NCBI GenBank assembly: GCA_963841885.1
Contig: CAWJEK010000023.1
Span: forward strand, 22,864-86,863
Origin: Bog-756 sp963841885
Lineage (GTDB): Bacteria; Actinomycetota; Acidimicrobiia; Acidimicrobiales; RAAP-2
DNA length: 64,000 nucleotides
Direction of reading: 5' to 3'
In this document: piece by piece, positions 49,759-58,696 of the stretch
How the letters are laid out: the number at the start of each line of letters is the position of its first letter
Position numbering within the stretch: the first letter of the stretch is position 1
The notes under the pieces: generated by a model
The model's database searches: none
What the model saw: only the letters and a program-made list of their open reading frames with translations
What the model was told of the DNA's origin: nothing
Made by a program: the position numbers and the translations under genes

Positions 49759-50199
49759 TCACACCGGCCCTCGGCGAGCTCGCCGGCCCCGGATCCCCCG
49801 CTCGGGGAGGAGCAGGGCCAGCGCCCGCCAGCCGAGCAGCCCGAGGCCCACGAAGGCCAGGGCGACGGCGACGAAGGCCGGGACCACCCCCTGTCCGGAC
49901 GCCACCCGGAGCAGCATGCCGACGACCACGCAGACCGGCCACAACGTCACGGCCGTCGGGACCAGGGCGGCCGGCGTCCTCCACGCCCGGGCCACCACCC
50001 AGCCGGCGGCCAGGCCGACCAGGAACGGCCACGCCGTGCGGGCGACACCGGCCAACCGCAGTCCCTCGGTGTGCGAGGACCGTCCGATCACCACGAAGGC
50101 CAGGACCCACGCCACGTCCAGGACGGCGGCCGGCACGGCCGCCACCCGGCTGTCGCGCAGCCACCCCCCGGGTCGGGACCCGTCCGACGCGGCGCCCAT
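49759..50199 (-). CDS. DUF3054 family membrane protein
   Basis: A 146-residue protein with four hydrophobic segments. The block VVIGRSSHTEGLRLAGVART, followed by AWPFLVGLAAGW, is diagnostic for DUF3054, found mostly in actinobacteria. Function unknown. It follows the SDR gene by 6 bases on the minus strand, so it is likely the last gene of the LLM-SnoaL-SDR operon. Confidence 0.88.
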   Translation of the reverse strand: MGAASDGSRPGGWLRDSRVAAVPAAVLDVAWVLAFVVIGRSSHTEGLRLAGVARTAWPFLVGLAAGWVVARAWRTPAALVPTAVTLWPVCVVVGMLLRVASGQGVVPAFVAVALAFVGLGLLGWRALALLLPERGIRGRRARRGPV

Positions 50200-50205
50200 G
50201 CGGTC

Positions 50206-51024
50206 TCAGCTGTCGTGGAGGCCGGGGTGCTGTCGGGCCACGAGGGGCAGCAGGATCCGCCGGGGCGACAGCCAGCCGACGGCCGCACCCGCCCGGTTGG
50301 GGATGCCGGGGATGGCCACCGCCCGGTTGGCGTCCATGCCGTCCACGCCGACCCGGGCCACCTCGGCCACCGGCTCCCAGAACAGCTTGGGCATCGAGCT
50401 CGCCATCTCATCGGGGGTGATGCCGGCCGCCTCGGCGAACCCGGTCTCCACCGGGCCGGGGCACAGGGCGGTCACCGTCACCCCGTGGGGGCGCAGCTCC
50501 TCGCGGATGGCGTGGCTGTAGGAGAGGACGAAGGCCTTGGACGCCCCGTAGCCGGCCTGCCCCGGAATCGGCTGGAAGGCCGCCGTCGAGGCCACGTTGA
50601 GGATGCAGCCGCTGCGACGCTCCACCATGCCCGGGGTGAAGATCGCGCAGAGGTGGACGACCGCCTCGACGTCGGTGCGCACCATGGCGATCTCGCGATC
50701 GGGGTCGGCCCGGTAGACGGGGCCGATGGTGGAGAAGCCGGCGTTGTTGACCAGCACGTTGACGGTCAGGCCGAGCTCCTCGAGGCGGCCGGGCAGCGCC
50801 GAACGGGACGCTGTGTCGGTCAGGTCGGCGGCCAGGACCTCGGCCCGCACCCCGTGCCGGACGGCCAGGGTGTCGGCCAGTTCGCGGAGCTTGGGCTCCG
50901 TCCGGGCGACCAGCGTCACGTTGAGGCCCCGGGCGGCCAGCAGTCCGGCGATCTCGACCCCGATGCCGGAGGAGGCTCCGGTCACCAGGCAGGTGCGGTC
51001 GGGGTTCGGGGCAGGCAGCGTCAT
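50206..51024 (-). CDS. Short-chain dehydrogenase/reductase (SDR)
   Basis: A 272-residue classical SDR. CLVTGASSGIGVEIAGLLAA binds the cofactor, LVNNAGFSTIG, LNVASTAAFQP (Ser) and GYGASKAFVLSYSHAI (Tyr-x3-Lys) are intact. The C-terminal extension of about 40 residues ends in a hydrophobic, basic segment (VGWLSPRRILLPLVARQH), as in the DltE-like group of SDRs. Operon with the SnoaL-like and LLM genes. Confidence 0.9.
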   Translation of the reverse strand: MTLPAPNPDRTCLVTGASSGIGVEIAGLLAARGLNVTLVARTEPKLRELADTLAVRHGVRAEVLAADLTDTASRSALPGRLEELGLTVNVLVNNAGFSTIGPVYRADPDREIAMVRTDVEAVVHLCAIFTPGMVERRSGCILNVASTAAFQPIPGQAGYGASKAFVLSYSHAIREELRPHGVTVTALCPGPVETGFAEAAGITPDEMASSMPKLFWEPVAEVARVGVDGMDANRAVAIPGIPNRAGAAVGWLSPRRILLPLVARQHPGLHDS

Positions 51025-51062
51025 GTCCGCAGCGTACGCCGGGGCGGGGACCGGTCGTCCCG

Positions 51063-51572
51063 TCAGGCTCGGCCGGGGCCCAGACGGCGCAGCGGGCGGT
51101 GCTCGATCCGCTGCAGGTGGAGCGCCCGGCGGGCGATCCGCCAACCCCGGCCGGTGCGGACGTAGCCGTCGACGTAGCGCAGGTACCAGATCGTGTCGAC
51201 GGCACCGCCGGCCCCTCCGCCGTCGACCGTGTCTCCGGTCCCGGGGTCGGAGCCGGTGCCCAGGTGGTGGGCGACGCCGTCGACCACGCCGGTGGCGGTG
51301 TCACCCCCGACGTCGTAGGTGCCGGCCCACACCGCGTGACAGGTGGCGTGGTAGCCCGCCAGCCCCGACGGGATCCGCGCCAGCCGGTCCCGGCCGGCCC
51401 GACAGATGGTGGGCTCGGTCCCGACCCGGGGGTCCGGCACCCACAGCTCCCCGTCCGGCGTGAACAGGTCGGCGAACCCGGGGCCGTCGAGGGCGTCCAC
51501 GGCCGCCGCGTAGCCGAGCGCCAGCGCCCGCAACGCCGCCACGTCCGGAGCCGTCGCGCCGGCCCCGGTCAC
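51063..51572 (-). CDS. SnoaL-like / NTF2-fold protein
   Basis: A 169-residue protein with the fold pattern LALGYAAAVDALDGPGFADL, FTPDGELWVPD, GYHATCHAVWAGTYD and the C-terminal RYVDGYVRTGRGWRIARRAL. Proteins of this group are aromatic-ring hydroxylase beta-subunit-like or small isomerases; many stand alone with unknown activity. GTG 51572 overlaps the LLM stop by four bases, so the two are co-translated. Confidence 0.85.
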   Translation of the reverse strand: MTGAGATAPDVAALRALALGYAAAVDALDGPGFADLFTPDGELWVPDPRVGTEPTICRAGRDRLARIPSGLAGYHATCHAVWAGTYDVGGDTATGVVDGVAHHLGTGSDPGTGDTVDGGGAGGAVDTIWYLRYVDGYVRTGRGWRIARRALHLQRIEHRPLRRLGPGRA

Positions 51573-52453
51573 GACAGGGGACCGAAGCGCCCGACGAAGC
51601 CGTCGATCTCCTCCGCCAGTCCGTCGAGGTCCGGGTTCATGGACGTGGACACCAGGATGCGCCGGACACCGGCGGCCTCGGCGGCCGCCACCTCCTCCTC
51701 GGTGGTGGTGGGCAGGTAGCCCGATACCGACAGTTCGATGACGTCCGGGTCGCGCCCCGCCCGCTCCGCCGCCTCCCGCATCTGGGCGATCCGGCGGGCG
51801 AGGTCGTCGGGGGAGAGACCGAGGGGCTGGAAACCGTCGCCCAGGCGACCGGCCCGCCGGGCGGCCGCCTCGCTGTGGCCACCGATGTGCAGCGGCACCC
51901 CTCCCGGGCGGGTCGGCTTCGGAAAGGAGTGGGCGTGGGCGAAGCTGACGAACTCACCCTCGAACGACGCGCCGTCGGGTCCGGAGTCGGCCCAGAGGGC
52001 CCGCATGGCCTCGATCGTCTCGTCCATCCGCCGTCCGCGGGTCCGGGGGTCCGCTCCGGTGGCCCGCAGCTCCTCCTCCATCCATCCCACCCCGAGACAC
52101 ATCCGGACCCTGCCCCCGGACAGGACGTCGACGGTGGCGATGCGCTTGGCCAGGACCACCGCCTGGTGGTTGGGGACGACGAGGACCCCGGTGGCCAGCG
52201 TGATCCGGTCGGTCACCGCGGCCAGGAAGGCCATGAGATCGAGCGGGTCGGGGATGCGGCAGTCGTCGGGCAGCGGCATCCGGCCCGAGGCGGCGTACGG
52301 ATAGGTGCTGGTGTAGTCCGAGATGACCACCGTGTGCTCCACCAGCACCAGCGACTCGAACCCAGCGGACTCGACCAACCGGGCGAACGACGTCATCCAG
52401 TCCGGATCGGCGGTGACACCGGTGCGGACCGGCGGGATGATGCCGAACTCCAT
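51569..52453 (-). CDS. LLM class F420-dependent oxidoreductase
   Basis: A 294-residue luciferase-like monooxygenase-fold protein of the F420-dependent actinobacterial type. MEFGIIPPVRTGV, ITLATGVLVVPNHQAVVLAK, VDVLSGGRVRMCLGVGWMEE and GVPLHIGGHSEAAARRAGRL are in family order. It should transfer hydride between F420H2 and a small organic substrate. First gene of a four-gene operon ending in DUF3054. Confidence 0.92.
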   Translation of the reverse strand: MEFGIIPPVRTGVTADPDWMTSFARLVESAGFESLVLVEHTVVISDYTSTYPYAASGRMPLPDDCRIPDPLDLMAFLAAVTDRITLATGVLVVPNHQAVVLAKRIATVDVLSGGRVRMCLGVGWMEEELRATGADPRTRGRRMDETIEAMRALWADSGPDGASFEGEFVSFAHAHSFPKPTRPGGVPLHIGGHSEAAARRAGRLGDGFQPLGLSPDDLARRIAQMREAAERAGRDPDVIELSVSGYLPTTTEEEVAAAEAAGVRRILVSTSMNPDLDGLAEEIDGFVGRFGPLS

Positions 52454-52550
52454 GGGCTCTGCTCCTCGGCGACGGGCACCCCGGGGAGGCAGGGCGCGGA
52501 CGCCCGAGCGTACGGCGGGCGGGACGCCTGCGCCGCGGATCGGGTCCGAC

Positions 52551-52591
52551 CGGACCGCCGGCCACGATCCGCGTGGCCGGCGACCGGTCCG
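52551..52591 (-). terminator. recA terminator
   Basis: Directly after the recA stop (minus strand) lies a long stem: CCGGCCACG against CGTGGCCGG around a 5-base loop, extended by CGGACCG against CGGTCCG with a small bulge. There is no T-run. Confidence 0.6.
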
Positions 52592-52593
52592 AG

Positions 52594-53661
52594 TCAGTCC
52601 AGCGTGATGGGCTCGTCGTCGAGGATCAGGTCGTCGGCCGGCAGGTGGCCGGCCGCCGCCTCGACGGCCTTGGCCTCGTTCTGGGCGGCCAGGTGGTCGC
52701 GGATCCGTTCGTCGACCTCGGCCATGAGCTGGGGGTTCTCGGTCAGGAAGTTCTTGACGTTCTCCCGGCCCTGGCCGAGCTGCTCACCCTCGTAGGTGAA
52801 CCACGCGCCGGACTTCTTGATGAAGCCCAGCTCCACGCCGACGTCGAGCAGGGACCCCTCACGACTGATCCCCTTGCCGAAGGCGATGTCGAACTCGGCC
52901 TGCTTGAACGGTGGGGAGCACTTGTTCTTCACGACCTTGACCCGGGTCCGGTTGCCGACCTGGTCGGCGCCGTCCTTGATGGTCTCGATCCGTCGGATGT
53001 CGAGGCGCACCGACGAGTAGAACTTGAGCGCCCGGCCACCGGGGGTGACCTCGGGCGAGCCGTACATGACGCCGATCTTCTCGCGGAGCTGGTTGATGAA
53101 GATGGCGATCGTCTGCGACTTCGACAGGGTGCCGGTGATCTTGCGGAGGGCCTGGGACATGAGCCGGGCCTGCAGGCCGACGTGGGAGTCCCCCATCTCC
53201 CCCTCGATCTCGGCCCGGGGGGTGAGGGCCGCCACCGAGTCGATGACGAGCACGTCGAGCGCCCCCGAGCGGATCAGCATGTCGGCGATCTCGAGGGCCT
53301 GCTCACCGGTGTCGGGCTGGGAGATCAGCAGGTCGTCGATGTTCACGCCGATGGCCTTGGCGTACACCGGGTCCATGGCGTGCTCGGCGTCGATGTAGGC
53401 GCAGATGCCGCCGTTGCGCTGGGCCTCGGCCACCACGTGCATGGCCAGCGTCGACTTACCCGACGACTCCGGCCCGAAGATCTCGACGACACGGCCGCGG
53501 GGGAGGCCCCCGATGCCGAGCGCGAGGTCGAGGGCGAGGGCCCCCGTCGGGATCGACTCGATGTTCATGTGGAGGTTCTCCCCCATCCGCATGATCGAGC
53601 CCTTGCCGAACTGCTTCTCGATCTGCCCCAGGGCCATGTCGAGTGCCTTGTCACGTTCCAT
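52594..53661 (-). CDS. recA: Recombinase RecA
   Basis: A 355-residue RecA, the strand-exchange protein of homologous recombination and activator of LexA cleavage. Walker A is GPESSGKSTL (residues 63-72), Walker B LDVLVIDSVAAL, and loop-2 region FINQLREKIGVMYGSPEVTPGG. The C-terminal tail is acidic (DDLILDDEPITLD), as usual. No intein. An SOS box lies upstream at 53826-53839. No recX follows; the LLM operon is next. Confidence 0.99.
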   Translation of the reverse strand: MERDKALDMALGQIEKQFGKGSIMRMGENLHMNIESIPTGALALDLALGIGGLPRGRVVEIFGPESSGKSTLAMHVVAEAQRNGGICAYIDAEHAMDPVYAKAIGVNIDDLLISQPDTGEQALEIADMLIRSGALDVLVIDSVAALTPRAEIEGEMGDSHVGLQARLMSQALRKITGTLSKSQTIAIFINQLREKIGVMYGSPEVTPGGRALKFYSSVRLDIRRIETIKDGADQVGNRTRVKVVKNKCSPPFKQAEFDIAFGKGISREGSLLDVGVELGFIKKSGAWFTYEGEQLGQGRENVKNFLTENPQLMAEVDERIRDHLAAQNEAKAVEAAAGHLPADDLILDDEPITLD

Positions 53662-53825
53662 GTCTTGTCTGCTTCTCCTCGGTGCTGTCGTTCACTTGAC
53701 CCGGCCGACCGTACGGATGGGTTGTGACGTCGTCCGCCGGACCGGGCCTGCCCCCGGACCCCGACAGGGGTGACGCCGACTGCTGTACGGCGGTTGACTG
53801 CGGTGCGACACGGCCACTGTAGACC

Positions 53826-53839
53826 CGAACGCATGTTCG
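53826..53839. promoter_or_regulatory. LexA (SOS) box upstream of recA
   Basis: CGAACGCATGTTCG is an exact match to the Gram-positive LexA consensus CGAAC-N4-GTTCG. It lies 165 bases before the recA start and 57 bases before the ATG at 53896 of the divergent DUF3048 gene. Its position makes an in-frame ATG at 53833, inside the box, an unlikely start for that gene. Confidence 0.85.
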
Positions 53840-53895
53840 ATGTTGGATCCACGACTCCACCCTCGACACCCCCCTCCGGCAGTAGCGTCCCCCAG

Positions 53896-55057
53896 ATGCC
53901 GGATGACGAAACGACTCCACCGGGCCCGTCGGAGCCACCCACCATCCTGTCGCGCCAGCAGCTGCGGGCCGAGCGGTCGGGCACGTCGAAGAAGGTCTGG
54001 TTCGGCATCGGCGCGGCGGTCGTGGTGCTCGCCGCGGCCGGCCTGGCGTTCGGCCTCACCCGCGGTTCGTCGGCCAAGAAATCGGCCGCCGTGGTGACCA
54101 CGACGACCACGGCACCCCCGGTCGTGGCGCCCACCTGTCCGCTGACCGGGACGCCGGCCCCCGGCGGTGTGGTGCCGGGCCGGCCCGCCCTCGCCGTCAA
54201 GATCGGCAACTACACGGGGGACCGCCCCTCGGCCGGGCTGAACCAGGCCGACGTGGTCTTCGAGGAGCCGGTCGAGGGCTCCTACACCCGCCTGGTCGCC
54301 GTGTTCCAGTGCCAGGAGGCGGCCCTCGTCGGCGACCTCCGCTCGGCCCGCGAGCCCGACGTGGCCATCCTGTCGCAGCTTTCCGATCCCCTCTTCATCC
54401 ACGCCGGAGGCATCGATCCCGTGCTCGCCCTGCTGGCCGACGCGCCCATCCACGACGAGAACATCCTCGACGGCGGCTTTTCGGGAGTGATCATCCATCC
54501 CTCCGGCCGCTACGCCCCGTACTCGACGTTCACGTCCACCACGGCGGCCTGGGCCCTCGTCCCGGGGGACTCGGCCCCGCCCGCGCCGATCTTCACCTAC
54601 TCGGCCAAGCCCCCGGCCGGCTCGGTGGCGGGGTCGGGGGCGTCGGTCCACATCCCGTTCTCCTCGACGTCGGACGTGACCTGGACATGGAACGCCGCGA
54701 CCGACTCCTACCTGCGGTCCTACTCGGGTGTCCCCGACAAGCTGGTCGACGGATCCCAGACGGCCTCGACCAACGTGGTCGTGCTGACCGTCCCCACCTT
54801 CACCGGACCCTGGCTCGAGAACAACGAAGGCGGCTACGAGGTGGAGGTGACGGCGACCGGCACCGGTCCCGCCGTGGTGCTGCGCAACGGGGTGGCCATC
54901 ACCGGCACGTGGAGCCGGAGCTCGCTCACCCAGCCGGCGACGCTGACGGCGACCGGCGGTACCCCGATCACGCTGGCGCCGGGCAACACGTGGGAGGAGC
55001 TCGCCCCGGTCGGGCATTCCGGTCACCACGGCGGCCGCCCCGGCCCCCGCTCCCTGA
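53896..55057 (+). CDS. DUF3048 domain protein, membrane-anchored, one frame break
   Basis: About 387 residues. A cytoplasmic tail of 33 residues, one membrane helix (VWFGIGAAVVVLAAAGLAFG, residues 34-54) and a Thr/Pro linker lead to the extracytoplasmic domain. ALAVKIGNYTGDRPSAGLNQ with ADVVFEEPVEGSYTRLVAVF is the diagnostic DUF3048 start (YerB-like). Function unknown; it is secreted or surface-tethered. The frame breaks near 55015 (one G too many), after which the tail TTAAAPAPAP ends at 55057. I chose ATG 53896 because the earlier ATG is inside the LexA box. Convergent with cinA. Confidence 0.85.
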
Positions 55058-55077
55058 GCCGAGGGCGGGGGCGGACC

Positions 55078-56361
55078 TCAGCCGGCGTCGAGCGAGCGGC
55101 GCAGGTAGTCGAGGGCGGCGATCGTCGCGTACTGCCGGATCCGGGCCCGGTCCCCCGGGACGGTGAACCCGGTGGCCACCGTCTCGTGACCCGGACGGGC
55201 CAGGCCTACGAACACGGTGCCCACCGGCTGGCCGTCCTGCTCGGTCGGACCGGCCACCCCGGTGACCGACAGCCCCACGTCGGCGCCGAGCACCCGGCGG
55301 GCACCGTCGGCCATGGACCGGGCGGCCGCCTCGGAGACGACCGGGCCCTCGGGCACGCCCAGCACGTCGAACTTCACGTCGGACGCATACGTCACCACCG
55401 AGCCGCGGAACCAGTCGCTGGCCCCGGGGACGTTGACGAGCCGGGACGCGGCCAGCCCGCCCGTCAGCGACTCGGCCAGGCCCACGGTCAGGCCGCCGAC
55501 GGCCAGGGCCCGGGCCACGGCGTCCTCGATGGCCTCGTCGTCGACACCGAACACGACGTCGCCGGCCGCCCCGGTCAGGACCTCCCGGATGGCGGCCTCG
55601 TGACGGTCGAGAGCGGCGGCGGCCGATGCGGCGTCGGCGGCCCGCACCGTCACCCGCACCTTGATCCCCTCGATGCCGCTGGCCAGGAAGGCGATCGTCG
55701 CCGTGCCTCCCGACGGGTCGGCGGCCGCCTGGTCGTCGAGCCCCGAGATGTAGGCCTCCAGGGTCTCGGCCAGTCCCGACTCGCTCATCCCCCACGTCCG
55801 CACCACCCGGCTGGCGATCGTGCCCGACGACTCCCCCCGCTCGGCCATCCGGGCCTGCAGGTCGGGGGCGATCGCCCGCTCGAACATGTCGGCCATCTCG
55901 TAGGGGACCCCGGGTACCGCGTAGACGACCTTGTGGCCGACCGGGCAGATCAGGCCGGGAGCGGTCCCCATGGTCTGGGGGATGATCGTCGCCCCGACGG
56001 GGACGTCGGCCTGGCGCAGGTTCGAGTCGGGCATGTCACGACCACGGCTGGCGAACATGGTGCGGATCTTCGCCACCACCTCGTCGTCGCGGCGGAGCGG
56101 CACGTTCATGACCTCGGCGATGGCATCCCGGGTGATGTCGTCATGGGTGGGGCCGAGACCGCCGCACACGATGACCCCGTCGCTGCGGGCCAGCGCGGTG
56201 CGGAAGGCCAGCACGATCCGCTCGTGGTTGTCGCCGACGGCCTGGTGGAAGTGGGAGCCCACCCCGATGGCGGCCAGCTGCTCCCCCAGCCACTGCGAGT
56301 TGGTGTCGGCGATCTGCCCGAGCAGCAGCTCGGTGCCGACCGCCACGATCTCGATGCGCAC
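55078..56361 (-). CDS. cinA: CinA: nicotinamide-nucleotide amidohydrolase / competence-damage protein
   Basis: A 427-residue full-length CinA. The N-terminal MoaB/MogA-like domain (VAVGTELLLGQIADTNSQWL; VIVCGGLGPTHDDITRDAIA) is an ADP-ribose-type pyrophosphatase. The C-terminal PncC domain (VGLAESLTGGLAASRLVNVP; SVTGVAGPTEQDGQPVGTVF) deamidates NMN to nicotinate mononucleotide. It is 4 bases downstream of pgsA, in the conserved rimO-pgsA-cinA order that often precedes recA. Confidence 0.97.
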   Translation of the reverse strand: MRIEIVAVGTELLLGQIADTNSQWLGEQLAAIGVGSHFHQAVGDNHERIVLAFRTALARSDGVIVCGGLGPTHDDITRDAIAEVMNVPLRRDDEVVAKIRTMFASRGRDMPDSNLRQADVPVGATIIPQTMGTAPGLICPVGHKVVYAVPGVPYEMADMFERAIAPDLQARMAERGESSGTIASRVVRTWGMSESGLAETLEAYISGLDDQAAADPSGGTATIAFLASGIEGIKVRVTVRAADAASAAAALDRHEAAIREVLTGAAGDVVFGVDDEAIEDAVARALAVGGLTVGLAESLTGGLAASRLVNVPGASDWFRGSVVTYASDVKFDVLGVPEGPVVSEAAARSMADGARRVLGADVGLSVTGVAGPTEQDGQPVGTVFVGLARPGHETVATGFTVPGDRARIRQYATIAALDYLRRSLDAG

Positions 56362-56365
56362 CCGG

Positions 56366-56995
56366 TCAGCCCGCCCCGCCCGGGTCGACCACGGCGGCCC
56401 GGGCCGCGGCCGCCCGGCGCCCGTCGACGTAGTACTGGGCGCCGGTGAAGACGGTCAGGAAGGCGGCCACCCACATGGCCCCGTTCAGGAGGGTCCAGTG
56501 GCCGGCCAACGGCGGGGCGAGGCACATGCCGATGGCGATGTCCTGGACGAGTGTCTTGAACTTGGCGGAGTTGCGGGCCGGGATGGAGATCCCGTGGCGT
56601 CCGGCCACCGAGCGGTAGACGCTCATGGCGATCTCCCGCACGGCGATCACCGCCACCGGGAGCCACCAGACGATCCCCTTGGCGACGAGGGCGACCAACG
56701 CCCCGAGCACCACCACCTTGTCGGCCAGGGGATCGAGGAAGGCTCCCGACCGGGTGGTGCCCTGCTTGCGGGCCAGCCATCCGTCGATGCCGTCCGACAT
56801 GGCCAGCAGACCACCGAAGACGAAGGTGACCCAGCTGGCCCCCCACAGCATGATCATCACGATCACCACCGGGGTGGCCAGGAGCCGGATCATGGTGATG
56901 GCGTTGGCCGGGGTGAGGAGGGCCGACGGCCCGAAGGTGGTGGCGCGGGCGGACCCGGCGGAGGGGAGCCCCGGGTCGAGGGTGCCGTCGCTCAC
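56366..56995 (-). CDS. pgsA: CDP-diacylglycerol-glycerol-3-phosphate 3-phosphatidyltransferase
   Basis: A 209-residue membrane enzyme making phosphatidylglycerophosphate. LTPANAITMIRLLATPVVIV is the first helix; the CDP-alcohol motif reads DGWLARKQGTTRSGAFLDPL and then ADK, with both Asp pairs present. Further hydrophobic segments follow (VVLGALVALVAKGIVWWLPV). GTG 56995 overlaps the rimO stop (GTGA). Confidence 0.95.
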   Translation of the reverse strand: MSDGTLDPGLPSAGSARATTFGPSALLTPANAITMIRLLATPVVIVMIMLWGASWVTFVFGGLLAMSDGIDGWLARKQGTTRSGAFLDPLADKVVVLGALVALVAKGIVWWLPVAVIAVREIAMSVYRSVAGRHGISIPARNSAKFKTLVQDIAIGMCLAPPLAGHWTLLNGAMWVAAFLTVFTGAQYYVDGRRAAAARAAVVDPGGAG

Positions 56996-58391
56996 GACCC
57001 ACCCCCGGCACCGGCGGCGGCCAGCGGGGACCGGTCCCCGTCCCTACCGCCGGCCACCTCGGCCGTCAGGTCGGGTCCGTCGGCGTCGGTCACGACCACC
57101 TCGACGAACGAGCCGACGGCCAGATCGGTCGGGCACGGTGACGATGCCGTCGATCTCGGGTGCCTCGCGGTAGGTGCGGGCCTCGCCGGGGGCGTCGACC
57201 AGGACCTCCACGGTGGACCCGATGAGGTCCTCGCGGCGCCGGGCCGTGATGGCGTCCTGCAGCTCCGTGCACTCGCGGATGCGCTCGGTCACCAGCTCGG
57301 CGGGTACCTGGCCGTCGAGGTCGGCGGCGTAGGTGCCGGCCTCGTTGCTGAAGGGGAAGAACCCGACCCAGTCGAGCTGGGCCTCCTCGATCCAGGCCAG
57401 CAGCCGGTCGTGGTCGTGCTCGGTCTCGCCCGGGTAGCCGACGATGAAGGAGGACCGGAAGGCGGCGGTGGGCTCGGCGGCCCGGATCGAGCCGATGCGC
57501 TCGAGGAACCGGTCGCCCTCGCCCCAGCGGCGCATGCGCTTGAGCAGCGGGCGGGACACGTGCTGGAGCGAGAGGTCGAAGTAGGGCACCCCGGTGGAGA
57601 GGATGGCCTCCACCAGGGCGTCGTCCAGGGTCGACGGGTACAGGTAGAGGAGCCGGGTCCAGGCCACCCGGGCGGACAGGGCGGCCACCAGGTCGACGAT
57701 CGGACGCTTACCGCCCACCGCAGGACCGTCCAGCCGGGGCTCGGTCCGGCCCGTCGAGCGGTCGAGAGCGAAGGAGGAGAGGTCCTGGGCCACGAGGACG
57801 ACCTCGGACAGGGTGCCACCGGCGGCGCCGAGCTGGTCGACCTCGTCGAGGATCGAGGCGACGGACCGCGAGCGCTGCTTGCCCCGGAACGAGGGGATGG
57901 CACAGAAGCCGCAGTTCCGGTCGCAGCCCTCGGCCACCTTGACGTAGGCCCAGGGGGCGGTGGCCGGCGGCCGGGGCAGGTTGAGGAGGTCGAACGTCGG
58001 AACCGGCGCGGCGTCGGGCTTGCGCCCGAGGGTCACCGGGGTCGGACGGGACCGTGGCCGAAGGGACGCCGGTCAGCGAGGCGCCGAAAGGGGCGACGAG
58101 GTCGACCTCGGGCAGGGCCTCGGCCAACTCCTCGCCGTAGCGCTCGGCCATGCAGCCGGTGACGACCAGCCGGGCGCCGTCCTGTCGGGCGTCGGCGAGC
58201 GTGAGGACGGTGTCGATGGACTCCTGGCGGGCGGCCTCGATGAAGGCACAGGTGTTGACCACCACCAGGTCCGCCTCCTCAGGGGAGTCCGCCGCCTCGA
58301 AGCCGTCCCCGGTCAGCGTCCCGACCAATTTGTCCGAGTCGACCTGGTTCTTCGGGCAGCCCAAGGTCTCGATCCAGTACCGCTCGGCCAC
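56992..58391 (-). CDS. rimO: Ribosomal protein uS12 methylthiotransferase RimO, two frame breaks
   Basis: A radical-SAM enzyme of about 466 residues that methylthiolates Asp of ribosomal protein S12. The N-terminal iron-sulfur domain has Cys at 12 (ETLGCPKNQVDSDK), 48 (VVNTCAFIEAA) and 80 (VTGCMAERYG). The radical-SAM triad is CDRNCGFC, within VKVAEGCDRNCGFCAIPSFR. A C-terminal TRAM domain follows. Frame breaks lie near 58037 (one C too many in a CCCC run) and 57130 (in the TRAM domain). The LGCPKN start and FDLSLQHVS separate it from MiaB. First gene of the rimO-pgsA-cinA operon. Confidence 0.93.
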
Positions 58392-58499
58392 CGGGACAAT
58401 CTACCGGGGCGCAGCCCCCGGGGCGCCCCGGGGCGAGCCCCACCTGCTCCGGAGGCCCGGACTCAGCCAGGCAGCTGACCACCGATCACCAGGAAATGC

Positions 58500-58533
58500 C
58501 ACGGCCCGGGGCGACGAATCGCCCCGGGCCGTG
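58500..58533 (-). terminator. Strong hairpin terminator downstream of tRNA-Ser
   Basis: A perfect 15-base-pair stem (CACGGCCCGGGGCGA with its complement) and a 4-base loop, 37 bases after the 3' end of the tRNA on the minus strand. It separates tRNA transcription from the rimO operon. Confidence 0.8.
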
Positions 58534-58570
58534 GGTTCAACTGTCCACGATGTCGTGAGACATCACAGAG

Positions 58571-58659
58571 CGGAGAGGGAGGGATTTGAACCCTCGGACC
58601 CAGTTACCCAGGTCAACTCATTAGCAGTGAGTCCGATTCGGCCGCTCTCGCACCTCTCC
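58571..58659 (-). tRNA. tRNA-Ser (GCT)
   Basis: An 89-base class-II tRNA. The acceptor stem GGAGAGG pairs with CCTCTCC, the discriminator is G, the anticodon arm is ACTCA-CTGCTAA-TGAGT giving anticodon GCT (serine AGC/AGT codons), there is a long variable arm, and the T arm reads GAGGGTTCAAATCCCTC. CCA is not encoded. Its 5' end faces an integrase gene 37 bases away. Confidence 0.97.
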
Positions 58660-58666
58660 TTGCCCC

Positions 58667-58687
58667 TTGGTCTATATTTGGTCTATA
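58667..58687. repeat. Tandem TTGGTCTATA repeat between tRNA and integrase
   Basis: TTGGTCTATA occurs twice (58667-58676 and 58678-58687) separated by one base, just outside the tRNA 5' end and immediately before the integrase start. Short tandem elements here are typical arm-type binding sites of tyrosine integrases, and the AT-rich context would also suit the integrase promoter. Confidence 0.5.
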
Positions 58688-58696
58688 ACTTCCAGG

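Noticed and set aside
58571..58659. A duplicated tRNA 3' end as attachment site
   Set aside because: No second copy of the tRNA T-arm/acceptor sequence was found elsewhere in the window, so no att pair is claimed.
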